This document shows positions 43,920-56,749 of a DNA stretch of 64,000 nt, in pieces. The stretch spans positions 4,528,001-4,592,000 of the forward strand of contig JAJEKV010000064.1 in NCBI GenBank assembly GCA_021234155.1, given 5' to 3'. This stretch comes from Isoetes taiwanensis. Its lineage: Eukaryota > Streptophyta > Lycopodiopsida > Isoetales > Isoetaceae. The notes beneath the pieces are model-generated. The model was not told the DNA's origin. It was given only the letters and a program-made list of their open reading frames with translations, and did no database searches. Each line of letters opens with the position of its first letter. The first letter of the stretch is position 1. The position numbers and the translations under genes are program-made.

Positions 43920-44213
43920 TGTATCTGAGGGGGGATAATATCTTTCAGGGGGGATGTTTGTTCTCAGCCATGTTAGTCATCAGGGGGGATATTAGAAGAT
44001 TGTATACGTGTCTAGATGACTATACATGCTGAGTCACACTGCTGACATGGCACTATGCACGCCTGCACGCTAGTCATCATTTGTTGCTGACGTGGCATGT
44101 CTATATAAGCCACAGTCACGCTCCATTCAGTTAGTGAGTCTTTCAGTCAGTGTGAGTCAGTGTGTCGGATGCTCTTGTATCTTCTTCATTCTTCAAGTAA
44201 TACATTCTATTCA
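43920..44213 (+). repeat. Polypurine tracts and 3' LTR of the copia element
   Basis: Three aggggggat tracts (near 43929, 43950, 43982) precede a predicted LTR of 43990-44213. The LTR has tgacgtggca and a TATA box ctatataagcc (about 44102-44112), and ends in attctattca. Its start reads TATTAG rather than TG, probably a mutation. No 5' LTR is present in the window. Confidence 0.6.
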
Positions 44214-47200
44214 GAAGTCCTTTTTGGTTCAATTATAGAGCCATGCACTCCTGCATAAATAGGCAGGTTACTGTCTTTGGTGTCATGCCCTCCAATTTCA
44301 TGGCTTTTGATAACCAGATGAGCCTGTGCGTCATTGTCAATACGGCCTTCACCATCCTCATGGCCAGCTTCTTTATCATATGGCTGCACCTATTGATCTT
44401 CATCAAAATCCATGGTTTTTCAACACCTTGATTGCCCATGTGTCATTAGTGTCTGAATCATTCGTATTTTTTTTTTCTTCTTTTTTTGAACGACTCTTGA
44501 GCTCGTTCCAGCACTAGTAAACAAAGTATGACACACTTTTTCTCATCTCCACCATTCCCCACCATGATATCAATCTGTCGTAAAGTATTATAAAAGTAAT
44601 TTGCTAAATTCATTAGCATAGCATTTATGCATAGCTCATGACGTCCTCAGTGATCTCAGTATGATACTCAAGACAAAGCAACAGAACTGAAACATAGTAG
44701 GAGACAAAGTTTGTCCATACTTTTAGTGCCATATCTATTTCTTCCCATGTAACACTTTTATCCTAGACATCTAGTCTAAGAAATTAATAGCAGCATACTA
44801 CTTAAGCCAGAAGTACATAATGTACCCATATATACATGCACAAGCGTGTGCAAAATTATAATGCCAAAAAGCCTGGGCTAATTTATTGGAATCAAATATG
44901 AACATACGTATGTGGAACATAAGCAAAATGTGGTCTAAGGATCACTGCCAGTTTGTTCCTTGGATCAAGCCAATTTTCATAAAATGCAAACCATCATGAA
45001 GAAGTTAGTGCTCTTAGCAATTTCCAAATGAAAACAGTACAAGAGATACGTTGTGAAACTCTAGACTGTCATCAAATGCACTCGGCTGTGCATCACCAGA
45101 TCATCAAGTTTCTGCATACATGAAGGAGATGATTGTCAGGCTAAAAGTCAGGTTAGAATTTAGGCATGCGCAGCACCCTTTGACTATGCATACACAGGAT
45201 CCCATTAGCTCAAAACCAGGCGTTGGCTTGATTTATCCCAGTAGCAGGCTCTTTCAAATTTAGTCTTCCACGTCACAACCTTCTAAAAATCTTCAATTCT
45301 ATGTTGTCTAAAGCAAGTCCTTCGGTGCAGAACCCATTGGAGAAATATTTATAATAGTAGTATGGTCAGTAGAAGGGATAAACAGCATGCCAAACCCCTT
45401 TTCCTGGTTTGAATGTGGCGAGCTATGGTTATGGTTCCTATCTACAAATTTGGGCATTTCGCATATAGTACTAACTTGGGCATTTGGCAAAGCGTGGGCA
45501 AAGTTTTAATCTGTTTATGTTCTTCAAAATTTGAAGCCTAGCCTAATTTTAAAGCATTTTCTTTCTCAGGTCATGACTATCGATAGCCAACTTCGAGGAC
45601 CAAGTCTGGACACTGTAACAATCAATGATGACGCATAAATGTGCACGATGGATTGAACAAAACCTCACCCTAAAAATGCAACTGCAGCAGCAAACCTCGA
45701 CTTTGATCATACCTGGATCAGAAACTAGAAGCAAACACCCAGTCGGCGCCATAGAAACACTGCACAGGAAAGTAAGCTTGCACTAAGCCAGTCGGCGCCG
45801 ACTCATTCCGTTTGTCCCATTCCGTCAGCTGTGTATTTTATAAACTGTGATAGGAGTTCTTTGGCGAACTCCCTCTGAGGTTAGTCGGCGCCGAGTACCC
45901 AGTTCTGCCCTCCGACCTCTGCCTCGTTATTTTTTTGCATTTTTTTTCCCATAAAGCAAAAAAGATATGTAACATTTATTAAAGCTACCCTTATTTTTGT
46001 TGAAATACAATCTATCCTTCAACTGATGAAGGACGACTCTTAAACTCTAATTTAGAGCATATGCTAACGTTAGAGAACTCTAATTTAGAGCATATGTTAA
46101 CGTTAGAGAATTTTTAAACATGAAACCGTAAATTTCACTGCACCTTTAAGTAACGGGTAAATTATTTTAATGTTCATCTAATTGCGCCTAATGTTTTAAA
46201 ATTGTGGCATCTTTCTTAGAATTTTCGTACTTCATGTGTTGTTCAAAATGGCTATGGTCCAAAATTCCTCCGTAACGTGTTCAGGAAACTAGGAATGGAG
46301 GGAAACCGTCTTTATAAGATTGAAGAATGCTTTCGTAAACGTTGCAACTCATATTCTATGAGAGATTGCAACTCAAAAAGTTGTTGTGAAAGGGTAACAA
46401 GAAGCTAAAAAAAAAATATTCATGGAGTGAAGAAGCCTAAACAAATCACGTGTTGCCTTTTCATATGATGGCAAAATCGTGCTTCGCCAACAAGAGGCAA
46501 GGAGTAGCATGCATCCTCACATGTGGACAACTTACAACTCCTTCATTGGATGGCTTGCTTATTGTGGTGGCCATTTACCATGTCAAAATCCCTGTTGATT
46601 ACTTGCTAAGTAAAATTGATCACAATTGCCTACAATAGAGAGGCTCTATTTATGCTATGCAGATGTTGGCCCAATAGATGATGAGCATGGTTTGGTTACT
46701 TTTGCATATTGCAAAGAACAACCATATTGTATTGGGTTGTGATGCACTAGACTACTCATACACATGAGCGTCCATTTCCATCTAATAAGGCGAGCACTTT
46801 CTAGAATGGATATACAAAAGTTGTAGAATGCAATGGACAACACTACAACTTCATTTGCTCATACGGGACCCAAATTGCTACAAAATAATCTGATCATATA
46901 AGAAATACGTAAAAATATAATGATGGAACTTGGACGTTGAAGATATGGATAAAAATACTCCAAAACAAGTGGATATTCTTCTACTGCACTTAAAACCACT
47001 ATATAATCAAAGAAGGTGAAGAGAAATAGGCAGTACCAAGGTGAGCTCAGCACCATATTATATCTAAGAAGAAAATGTCATTATGAATCTAATTACATGT
47101 TTCAAAATGAAAGATGTTATGTCTTCAAGGTATCTTCAATGTTCTAGATTTGATATAGGAAACAAATGCACCCCTCTGGAGACCTAGCAGCATTGTATTC

Positions 47201-47292
47201 CTTCAGGATAGTAGATTCATTGTGTTTTACTTTTTAACTATCGAAAAAAGACCAAAGTGCCCATGAAAAAAGACCCTAGATAAATTTACACT
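44214..47292. other. Non-coding region with short repeats
   Basis: No supported gene. agtcggcgcc occurs three times (45741-45750, 45790-45799, 45883-45892); the middle copy extends to the palindrome gtcggcgccgac. Between them lies an inverted pair ggagttc/gaactcc (about 45853-45872). A 33-bp tandem duplication with ctaatttagagcatatg starts at 46043 and 46076. Confidence 0.5.
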
Positions 47293-47772
47293 CCATGGCA
47301 GCCTTTCTCTTTATCGGCTCATTCACCTAAACACATGGGTGTTAAAGAGGTTTTAGCTTGTAACTTTTAAGATTCTTGTAGCTTGTAGCTTTTAAGATTC
47401 TTATGATTAAAATCCACTTCCTTCTCTTAATGGATTTATTGGTGCATCCAAAGTGAGTTCTCAAAACCATGCATGCTTCCGATTAAAAACTCATAGGGTC
47501 TCATGACTGCAACTACTTACACTACATGTCAAATTGATCTCCAAGCTTAGACCCCGTCTTCAGGAACCAAATTTATAATAACTCATTAGTCTTAGAATTA
47601 TTAAGCTTCTATGTTACAGTTTCCTAGTTACAAAGTTCAACAAAGCAAGTTCTTACATATATATTCGTGTCTTGTGTTTCACCCAAATCTCTTGCAGCTG
47701 TGTCTGAACTTACTCTATGGATAGTTTGCACCAGATCCATGCCCTGGTGCTTCCATATTTCCCTTTTTGGAT
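47293..47772. repeat. 480-bp duplicated segment, copy B1
   Basis: Partner of 35784-36263, at an offset of 11,509 bp from first base to last. No coding sequence. Confidence 0.85.
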
Positions 47773-48529
47773 GCCTTGTATATCAATTTATATCCTTAAA
47801 TAATAATTTGTTAACAAAAGGCAAACATGACAAAAGAACATTAACAAACTAGACAGGAAAAACCAAGAAATGGCAAAAAAGGATTGAGCTCTTCCTCAAT
47901 CGACCTTGGCTTCTCAGAGTTGCCCCTAATAAATTGGCACTTTTGAAGTCTCGAAGCGATTTAGACATGTTTTCCTTTGGATCCGAGCTCAACCTGATAA
48001 CTCCCAAAATATATACACAAGGTCCTTGATTCATCCAAGTCGTCCTTTCCTCTAATCTTCTGTCGCTAACAGCCCAATGTCTCTGATTAAATGCATGCAA
48101 TGGCAAAAACCTGCCTGAGAATTTCTTCATGGATGGATCTCTGGATCTCTTGCAATTGCATGCGCCACAAGAGACCGGCTTCTCGCTCCAAGAATCAAAC
48201 TGCAGAAAAAGATACATAGTGTAGTCAATTCTGACTTAGCATCACTATTTCTGTCATAACTCTCTCATACATCTGAACAGACCCAATCCGAAAAGCTTGC
48301 TCTAGATTATTTCCATAAAAATACAAATCACCTAAAAAGGATCTCTAATCGCCGAGATATGATGCTCCAAATTCTGGCCACCAAAACTGCCGAGAAATTG
48401 TTCCTTCTGCCTTCATGCTCTACAAAAGCTCTTGCTAAAATTCTTTTCCAAAGAGGCAAAACCCTTGCTTATATGCTCTTCATGTTGCATGCATGTCAAG
48501 CACGTGTATGTATGTATATAAATATGTAT
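47773..48529. other. Non-coding spacer
   Basis: A 122-residue minus-strand frame (48217-47849) has a Cys pair (CGACNCKRSRD) but no family is recognised and no splice context was found. Not called as a gene. Confidence 0.35.
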
Positions 48530-50864
48530 TTTGGCCCTTTAAGTGGCCAGGTCCGTTACTTTTCAGATTACAATCAAATCTCCATTCGACCTAAAAATCA
48601 ACTCAAGACAATTTCTACCATCCCTTGGGCCATTTTTGCCTACAAAGTGGTATCCTTTTTCCTCCAATTCTTCTTCGACCTTTCAATGCATTATGCTTTT
48701 TGTTTTTCAAGATTACATGAAAAAAAAATGCATTTCTTTAAGTTTTTCAAGATGATTTCTCAACATACAACACCATGGATTATCACCTTTTCAAGCTGCT
48801 CTAGTCTTTCAAAAATGTGACGAATCAAACATTAGCTTAAATCCAGAAAAGTGTCACTTCTGGAGTTTTCTTGGGCCATGTTGCCAGTCGACATGACATT
48901 ACAACTGATCCTGCCAAAATCATATGTGTTCTCAAAGCTCAGGCACCTATGAACATCAAGGAAACTAGATCCTTTCTGGAAAAAGTCAACCATTATTCTA
49001 CTTTCATTTGGGACTTGGCTGCAAAAGCTGATCCCATCCACAAACTCATGGGTGATGAATCCTCTTAGACTTGGAATCCCCAAGTTGTAGCAACTTTTCA
49101 AGAGTTAAAGATTCTTCTTATGCCGATCCTGCTCTTGTTTCCCTTCAGTGGGGTAAACCTTTTCATGTCCACGTTGATGTATCGGCCTCTGCCATTGGTG
49201 CTGTCTTGCCACAAGAATATGCACCACATCACGACAAACCCATACGCTTTGCCAGTAGAAACTCAATCCTGTTGAGGAAAATTACTTTGCAATGTATGTG
49301 AAGCTTTAGATCTCATCTTCTGTGTTGAAAGTTTTTGCCATTATCTTCTGGGTAGTCATCACATGTTTTTTTGGACCATCAAGCACTCTTGTATTTGATT
49401 AAGAAGACTACGCCTACAGGATGCATTGTATGTTGGGTGCTCCTTGCAGGAATTTACTTATTTTGAGATCATACATAAACTAGGCAAATTACACACGGTT
49501 CTTGATTATCTTTCATGCATCCATACACATGATCCTTCTTCATGTGTTTCAGATAGTTTTCGATGCTCAACTTTTTATGGTCATGGCCATTAATTCCATA
49601 ACTATCAACAGTACCTCATCTCTGGCATTTTTTTCTCATGCAGACACCATGCTTCCCCCTGAAAAACTCAGAGCACGCCGACAACAATCTCTCCGTGAAG
49701 TCTATGACTACACCATGGTTGCTGGACATCTTTTTAAATGAGATAATATATGGTCTTAGTCAGATACGTTCTTTCTCATGAAATTTTGGATATTTCGCCA
49801 AGCCCATGAAGACTTGGGCAAAGGCCATTTTAGCAATGATAATCTTTTGGCAGGATATTTTTGGTTCATGTTGTTCAAAGATGCTCACACTCACGCCCGC
49901 ACTTGTGATGCATGTAGGTTGACCCACGACCTCTTCCATTAACACCCATTGCCATGCCCACGCGTTCAGCAAATGGGGTATAGATTTTGTTGATTCCACT
50001 GACCCTCCAACTCGAATATATGTGGTCGGTATATTCTTGTCCTCATGGACTATGCCACTAAATGGACTAAAGCATGTGCTCTATAGGATAACACCACGGC
50101 AAGCATGGCACATGTGCTTTTCATGCACAACATCATTTTGGATCACCACAAAATTTATTAGTGACAAAGGAGTTCATTTTGTCAATCACACTATCAAAGA
50201 GCTCGCGGACTATCTGCATATTCATCATCAGAAAAGCACACCCTATTATCCATAAGGCAATGGCCTTGCTGAGAGTACAAATAAAACCTTAATCACCATA
50301 TTAAAGGAGATTTGTGATGCTTTAAGGCAAGATTGACATGAAAAATTACCTATTATTTTATGGGCTTATAATACGACCTATAAAATTTGTACAGGGCAGG
50401 TACCATTCAAGCTAGTCTACGGGCAAGCGGCACTGATGTCCTTTGAATATGTTCTACCCACTCTTTGTTTCCAATTTGCTACAATTCGCAACCCGCCAGT
50501 TGTGCTGTAGGAACGAGTGTATCAACTTCAATACTTTGACGAGATCCACAGAGATGCCTATCTCCGCATACTTGCTGGCAACAAATTGAGAACATCTTGG
50601 CACAATCACAAGATCAAGACAAAAAAGTTTCAACAAGACGATTTAGTTCTATTCTATAATTTCATATACAAATATCATCCTGGAGAACTAAAGTTCCGAT
50701 GGTTAGGACCTTATTAGATTGATCAAATTTTCCAACCCAGTGTTTTTCAGTTAGCAAAACTGGATGGCATATCATTACCATCACTAGTGAATGGATTTGG
50801 ACTCAAACCATTTTACACAGATGCAAATCAAGTAACTACAGACGACACAGATGATCAAGATGGT
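48530..50864 (+). mobile_element. Decayed Ty3/gypsy pol (RT, RNase H, integrase)
   Basis: RT remnant SDYNQISIRPKNQLKT and TPWAIFAYKVV-like text at about 48560-48660; RT thumb GHVASRHDITTDPAKI and ETRSFLEKVNHYSTFI (48871-49068); RNase H pieces (49140-49300, 49690-49740); integrase with WGIDFVDSTD, ISDKGVHFVNHTIKELADYL and STPYYP (49975-50255), then NGLAESTNKTLI; and a C-terminal region to GLKPFYTDANQVTTDDTDDQ ending at 50864. More than a dozen frame breaks. It is not the same family as the element at 30683, since the RT thumb and integrase text differ. It sits between duplicated segments B1 and B2. Confidence 0.82.
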
Positions 50865-52074
50865 TGAGCAAATTGCTATTTCATTATATATATATAAAAA
50901 AGAAGCTTTACAAAAAGGTGCTATAGTTACATATTCGCGATTTCTAATCTAATTCAGCTACACCCCTATTCAGGATTTGGCGTAGTGCAAGCCAAGAGGA
51001 CGAACTAACCCTACCATCACAGATGAAGAATTACATTGATGTAGCCAGAGTTTGGATTAGGGCCTTCAGCAACCCCCATCGGCCAGCCTTCCATTGGGAT
51101 ACATATGTCCATATGTCCAATTCTTCATCTTCCATATGTCCATATGATTCATGCGACAGGTCGGTCATTCTAGGCACTGGAAGGGCATAGTATTTGATAG
51201 TATTGTGCTCCATGGCGCAGCTGTTGTGTGCACTTGCTCTATCGAAGAGTTCTTTTTATAGGCTTACTGCCTGACATGCTTGCAAAGATGGGCTGTCGTG
51301 GATAAATATCCCGCGTCCAATCAGATTTGCACCATAGATTTGCTCATTAAGGAGAAATCTCAAAGGATTTCCATACCATGCCGCATATTTAATTGCTATC
51401 CATAATTTTTCTTCATCAATATTAGTCAGCCACTGTTTCTCATTATGACATTTGCCTTCTTGAATTACCGTTCTTAATTATGCCAAAGATACCTTTGATT
51501 TCACGCACTGTCAAATCATGCTTCGTACTTGTGAATATGTCTCACACTGAATCATTGATTCTTCATCGGAATCTCACACAATTAAGATGTCTCTCGAGAT
51601 CAGGCCACTTGTCACGATTAATGACCTTGATCACTCTTTACTACTATGTCTATAAGTACTCTTCTAAGCACCGACGAAAACCCTAATGTATTTTTCGTCT
51701 TCTTGCACTTCCATCTTCACCTGCCAAAACCTTGCATCTTTCTACTATTGCCTCTTCTTCCCGTCCATCTTCTCTGCATGCTACTGTTTCCATGGAGACT
51801 ACTTTTGTTCCAGCACATCCGATTTACTACAAAGTTCTGAAGCTTCCCTCAATGAGGTTAATTCCAAGTTGCTATGCAAGTAGGACTTGAACCGTGATAG
51901 ATCATATTCTTATATCTCCTAATCCGAGCTATGCCAATTTATCGACAATTTGGTTTTCTCAGACGTGAGTTATAAAACTTCAGTTGGAGGTGCAGATATT
52001 TGTCCCAACCAAGAGCTTGGCTTCCCGATGTGTTTATATGGCTTCATTATTGCTAACCCCCTATGGTTGTGGCT
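50865..52074. other. Non-coding spacer
   Basis: AT-rich with a short tatatatatataaaa run (about 50886-50900). Short frames carry no recognisable domain. Confidence 0.4.
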
Positions 52075-53400
52075 AAAATGGTTTGGTCCAAATGCATTCT
52101 TCTAAGTCTTGATATGATGGACTCCTCACTGCAGAGCAAGGTCCTCATTTCAAAATTCATATGAAGGATCTTGAATGATGAAGATGACTCTCCTATTTTC
52201 TCTTAAACATTATAATCCTCTAAGCAAGAATGTTGTTAAACTAGTTTTATCTTGGGCATTGTTTTGTCCTTTGCAGCCTTTCCCAAATGCTTCTCCATTT
52301 CTACGTGGACTATTGGCAGTATCGGATGTAATTCAATATTGTTTTTGGCCACGCCCTTCCACCCATGTCTACTGCAAATTCCGTGGTGGTCAGTACCACT
52401 GCCACCAGAACCTCTCGATACCTCCATCCATCCCCTTACACAGAGATGATGGGTCCTTGTAGGTTTGTTTCGATTCAAGAATGGTATGGAGGCGATCATC
52501 TACTGTCTTGGTACGAGTTTCAGACAAAATTTTCACTCTTCTGTTAGGACGTGTCCATCTAGGAGAGGAGAAGGTAGCAGAAAATCTGCCTCTTATAGTA
52601 GAGGTTGGTGTCGGAGAAAGGCTGGCTTTTGGCTTCCACAAGGATATTTGTAAAGGCACGGACCTTGTCAGCTCCATATATCATATCCTCTTAGCTTTAG
52701 CTCCGCAGCCCCTTCCACTGCCAAGTGGGTTGCACTTGCAGATTCTAGAACCCAATCAGATCATACATGTTGTTGGCTTTGGGATACGTTTCTCCATCCC
52801 AAAATGTCTGTGTTTTGATGGTAGGTTATCCATAGGTGCCTGCGCATTAATGCCTTGAGGCATCGCTATGATCTTGGCACATCTGCAGTATGCCCACTTT
52901 GCCTTTCAGAGGTTGAGACTAATGAGCATTGCCTCTTTGCTTGTTCAAAAGTCTAACCAGCATGCTCCTGGTCGACAAGGTTTATTTAACAGTGCATTAG
53001 ATTCCCAATGTGCTCTCTTGACGTCCTATCCTACCGCATCGCCCACAGCTAAGCAAAAGGCATCTCATTTTGGTTTTGGTTGGCTGCTCTGGTCAATCTG
53101 GTAGCGTCAAAGATGCCACATTTTCCAGGGCATTTATTCATCTGCTCATAGAGTCATTGCAGTCGCCCAGACTAAGATGCTAATGGGTTATAGATGTTCT
53201 TCCCTAGAGTCAGACGTGAAAGTTCGTATTTGGGTTTAGTGCCTTTAAATTAAGTCTTACAACTAGTCTCCTCTATTAGAGTAAGACAAGGTCTTCATGC
53301 TCGTGTTCTAGAGGCATCTCCTTGTGCTTACACAGATAGATGAGATACTTACATTGTATAATTTTTACTCTTGATTGCTAACCTTTTTTTTTCGTCCTTC
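52075..53400 (+). mobile_element. LINE 3' part: end of ORF2 with Cys/His finger
   Basis: LQSKVLISKFI (after the RT domain), NASPFLRGLLAVSDVIQ, a long linker, and a finger reading CLRINALRHRYDLGTSAVC, then PLCLSEVETNEHCLFAC, stopping at a TAA soon after. Relative to the related LINE at 62108-63450 the motif order is the same. Several frameshifts (near 52465 and 52860) make it inactive. From 52300 on it is shared with the A2 block at 39577. Confidence 0.7.
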
Positions 53401-54904
53401 AAAAAAAAGGGTTTTGATGGGGTTGGGGGATGAAAGCAAGCATACTATTCAAACAAGTATTTTAAATAGATAAATCTAACTAAATTAGACGGCTTTATTT
53501 TATTTTGTCCACCTTAGATTAAGTTACTATTTCTTGTTCATTCAAACTAAAATATACAAAATTTGTCATCATTCAAAAATTAAAATCTACTTTTTAGTAA
53601 AGAAATAGGCGTCTCATGCCACATAATCATTGGCCTACTCATATTTAGGAAGGTTCATGAAATCAAATATCGAAAAGTCGCTTTATCAAAATTCACACTC
53701 TAGATCTTGCTCATTTATTGGTCCAATGGTATAACTTGCATATCCACAACAAACACATCTTTCAGTCAACTTCATTTTACAACTAAAAAAAGGCACACAT
53801 TTTTGTATTAGTAGTATTCATTAAAATGCTCATATTTTATACCCTTTTGAAGGCTTAAGATAACTTTGTGCTGACATTCAGTGTATTTGGAATTGGACTC
53901 GGACTTGTTTTTGCTATCACCTTAATAGCCAGCAATTGACATTGTGTCTGTTTCTTGCAAATTGGCATCGTCTGAAGAAGCTTGCTTTTAACATCTATAG
54001 GGCTATCATTTGTTGGGTAGAAGAGAAGAAATCAGCTCATCTTTAGAGGAAGTTCTCTAATGCTCACCCTTTACTCAAAGAGGTTAACTTTAGATTGCAC
54101 AGTTACTCAATTTTCTACTTTACGGATGAGGACATGATTTAGAGGGTTATCTCTCATCTAATCCTTTCGTGTTGTACATTTTTTTTCTATAAAATTAGTT
54201 TTTGATGCCACCCCCCCCACCAAAAAAAAAGGGGGGGTAGTCAAAATGCTTGCATTTTCCACTTAAAGGGATTTGAAGAGTTTTACTATTTTGTTGGATG
54301 GTTTCTTCTTCAATATTCAACCTTTTCATTTCGCTCCACTTCATCAAAATAGAATGCGTCATAAGAATATGTAAGATGAAGAGAAAATGAACTAAAGTGC
54401 TTCTAGTTTGAATTGAGCCAAAAATTGATGAAGAGTGCAATAAGCTTGTAACTTTGGCCATGCAGGCTGGTCCTACTATCTGCTAAAATCCCACAAGTTG
54501 TATAGTTTGTCGGTATCATGCTTATCAATGGAATCCCCACTTTTAGAATAGGAATAGCTTGAGCCATATATGTATAACATACCTATTATGATTTCTAAGA
54601 GTTGTTGGACGTAGTTAAAGCATATATAGCCAAACTATGTTTAATAGTTTGTCCTAGAGGCAAGTTGTATTGGGGTAGGTGAAAATAAAAACAAACATCT
54701 CAATTCAAGGGCCAATGTAGGAAATAAAGCATGATGGGTGCACCCCCGTTACGTTGTTCCCATAAAAGTAAATAAAATCTATTTTTTATCCCTAAAAAAA
54801 ATAAAAAATAAAGCATATTTTTGGGTAGGAAGTAAAGCATAAGTGCTGGAATTGAAAATTCACAGGAATTTTTGTGAAGGAAATATTCGTGCTCTAAAAA
54901 CATT
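52300..54904. repeat. 2.6-kb duplicated block, copy B2
   Basis: Partner of 39577-42083. The offset is 12,723 bp at the start and 12,821 bp at the end. It contains the same two LINE 3' remnants and the same AT-rich sequence between them, plus an insertion of about 78 bp near 54434-54520 absent from copy A2. It ends 243 bp before the LRR gene start. Confidence 0.85.
53880..54215 (+). mobile_element. Second LINE 3' remnant in copy B2
   Basis: Same sequence as 41150-41475 with small changes; LKKLAFNIYRAIICWVEEKK is readable here because this copy has four bases (gcatcgtc region, about 53965) that copy A2 lacks in part. Confidence 0.5.
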
Positions 54905-55147
54905 AGAGAAAGAGAATGAGATCTAAACTAACACAATGAGTAAAAGACTTGGGCCCGACGCATTGATGACCGATGTAGACCAGAGTGGAGTATTAATTGG
55001 AATGTGTCAACAACGAAACAAAACGTCCCAAGTTAGCAATTGATTGATTACACAGTTTTGGCAGCTGATTACACAGTTTTGGAGTGGCTAATTTAAGTTC
55101 GTGGTCCCAGCCCAGTATGTAGCTTATTTCTACTGTGAAAGTTGCAG

Positions 55148-55430
55148 ATGATTGTTGCGAGGAGCAAAATGCCTATGATCTATTTGGCCGTCTTATTACT
55201 TGGATGGATGGCAGGTTTGGGCGTTGCAATGACAGAAGGTACTAATGCAATGTGGAATTGTGTGTGGAGATGGCGTGTACTAGTTTTTTTGGTTGTGCAG
55301 CGGATGCATTGCTTGCGATAAAACAGCAAGTTGGGACAAACAATCTTAATATGGAAAGTTGGAGCGGCACCGATCCCTGCAAAGGCTGGTATGGAGTTAA
55401 ATGCGATACTGCAGGCAACGTTATCAGTCT
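55148..55430 (+). CDS. First two exons of an LRR protein gene (signal peptide and LRR N-terminal cap), partial
   Basis: Exon 1 (55148-55238) starts MIVARSKMPMIYLAVLLLGW, a signal peptide. A 62-bp intron (55239-55300) with a T-rich tract and cag acceptor follows. Exon 2 (55301-55430) reads DALLAIKQQVGTNN, then WSGTDPCKGWYGVKCDTAG, the LRRNT_2 cap with its Cys-x6-Cys pair, and ends at a strong donor, CT/GTGAGT. Known: this layout opens many plant LRR receptor kinases and LRR receptor-like proteins. No LRR repeats, membrane segment or kinase were found in the rest of the window. So it is either a 5' remnant or the gene continues past 64 kb through a TE-filled intron. Confidence 0.75.
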
Positions 55431-56449
55431 GTGAGTTTCCAGTCCATGCCCTTTACCTAGAGCTCTGTATTTTTCATTTTCAAAATGCTCCTTCCCAAAT
55501 TATAAAATTTCCAGGCAGATTTCCCGCATATAAAACGCCAAAATAGTAGGCTGTGGTTTTTTTCGTTAGATTGTAAATTGTTGCCTTGTGCATCTCACTA
55601 AAATCCTCCATTGTTTTTGCTAGTATTATCATATGTATTATTGTTATCGTGGCACATTTCTTAGGATATTCCCCCTCCAGAAATCTTGTTTGCCCATCTG
55701 GGGTCTTTCTTGAGCCAAACTGGGCCTTGTTGACCCTCTTTTAAAGGGGACACTAGAAAACCATCAACCATTGGCTAAAATAGTATTTTGGCAGTATCAC
55801 AATAATACAATACAATACTTTACAACTCAAATACATGAACATAATTCCACCATCAGATGAGCCTAGGGAATCGAACCTAGTTCCAATCCAATCCAATGCT
55901 CAATGCTTTCCTGAAGCTTAAGTACGGGCTAAGTACGGGCAGACCAAAGAACATAGAAAAAACAAAGGGTAATTGAACCATGGCATGGGGCTTGTTCAGA
56001 ATGGTGACTATGGATGGAGTCGAGTTTATCAGAGATTGTGCAAAGATAAAAAAAAATATGTTTCAAACAAAATAGGCCTAGCAGTAAATACTTCCTTACA
56101 GATTTTGTATTTGCACCAAACGCCAAGAACAAGAGGCGACAGAATCATTGCGGGCCATCTTTGGCAGATGAGAATGAAATATTTGACATTACCGTCAAAT
56201 AATTTCAGCCAGAAGATATGTGCCTGCCTTTTCCTTCCGCCAAGTTTTATTCGAAATCTCGCCTGCTGCCATATGTTCGGCCCTCTTCTGTAACTGTGAA
56301 ATTTCCTTTCCTTCTGACTGTGGAAGAACACTTGAATTTTGACTTTCTTTTTGTCATATGTGGACGCTTGATCAGACATGAAATGACTAGAGGCTACTGG
56401 ACATTTGATCATAGACGAAATGACTAGAGGCCACTAGGCACAGTTGAAG
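55431..56449. other. Intron or intergenic sequence after the LRR exons
   Basis: No LRR-coding exon could be read in any plus-strand frame. The chance frames have no domain content. Confidence 0.4.
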
Positions 56450-56749
56450 GCGAAGTCACATGGACGCGCTTTTTTGGCAGCGCGGGAATCTTCAAGGCAG
56501 CAGCTGCCGACCCAAACAGCCGCGGCCATCGTTCCACAGGTTGCCATACGCGGCTTCGGCTGTTGCTGTTTATGGCATGCGGCCTACGTGGCTGCTCCAA
56601 GTCCACACCAGCTGTTGAGTACATTCACATGAGCACCTGCTTCTTCGATCTGATAAAGCTTCTTCGATATAATACCTCGACCCATCCACAAAGCTCCTCA
56701 TTGAATCCTGTAATTCTCTTTCCTCTAGTTTCCTATCTCTTTGCAATCC
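56450..56749 (+). promoter_or_regulatory. GC-rich stretch upstream of the trihelix-like pseudogene
   Basis: About 56450-56620 is noticeably richer in G, C and CpG than its surroundings and lies just upstream of the ATG at 56750. It could be the old promoter or 5' UTR. No specific binding site is claimed. Confidence 0.3.

Noticed and set aside
47849-48217. 122-residue minus-strand frame with CGACNC
   Set aside because: The Cys spacing does not fit a known finger, and there is no neighbouring exon or conserved motif.
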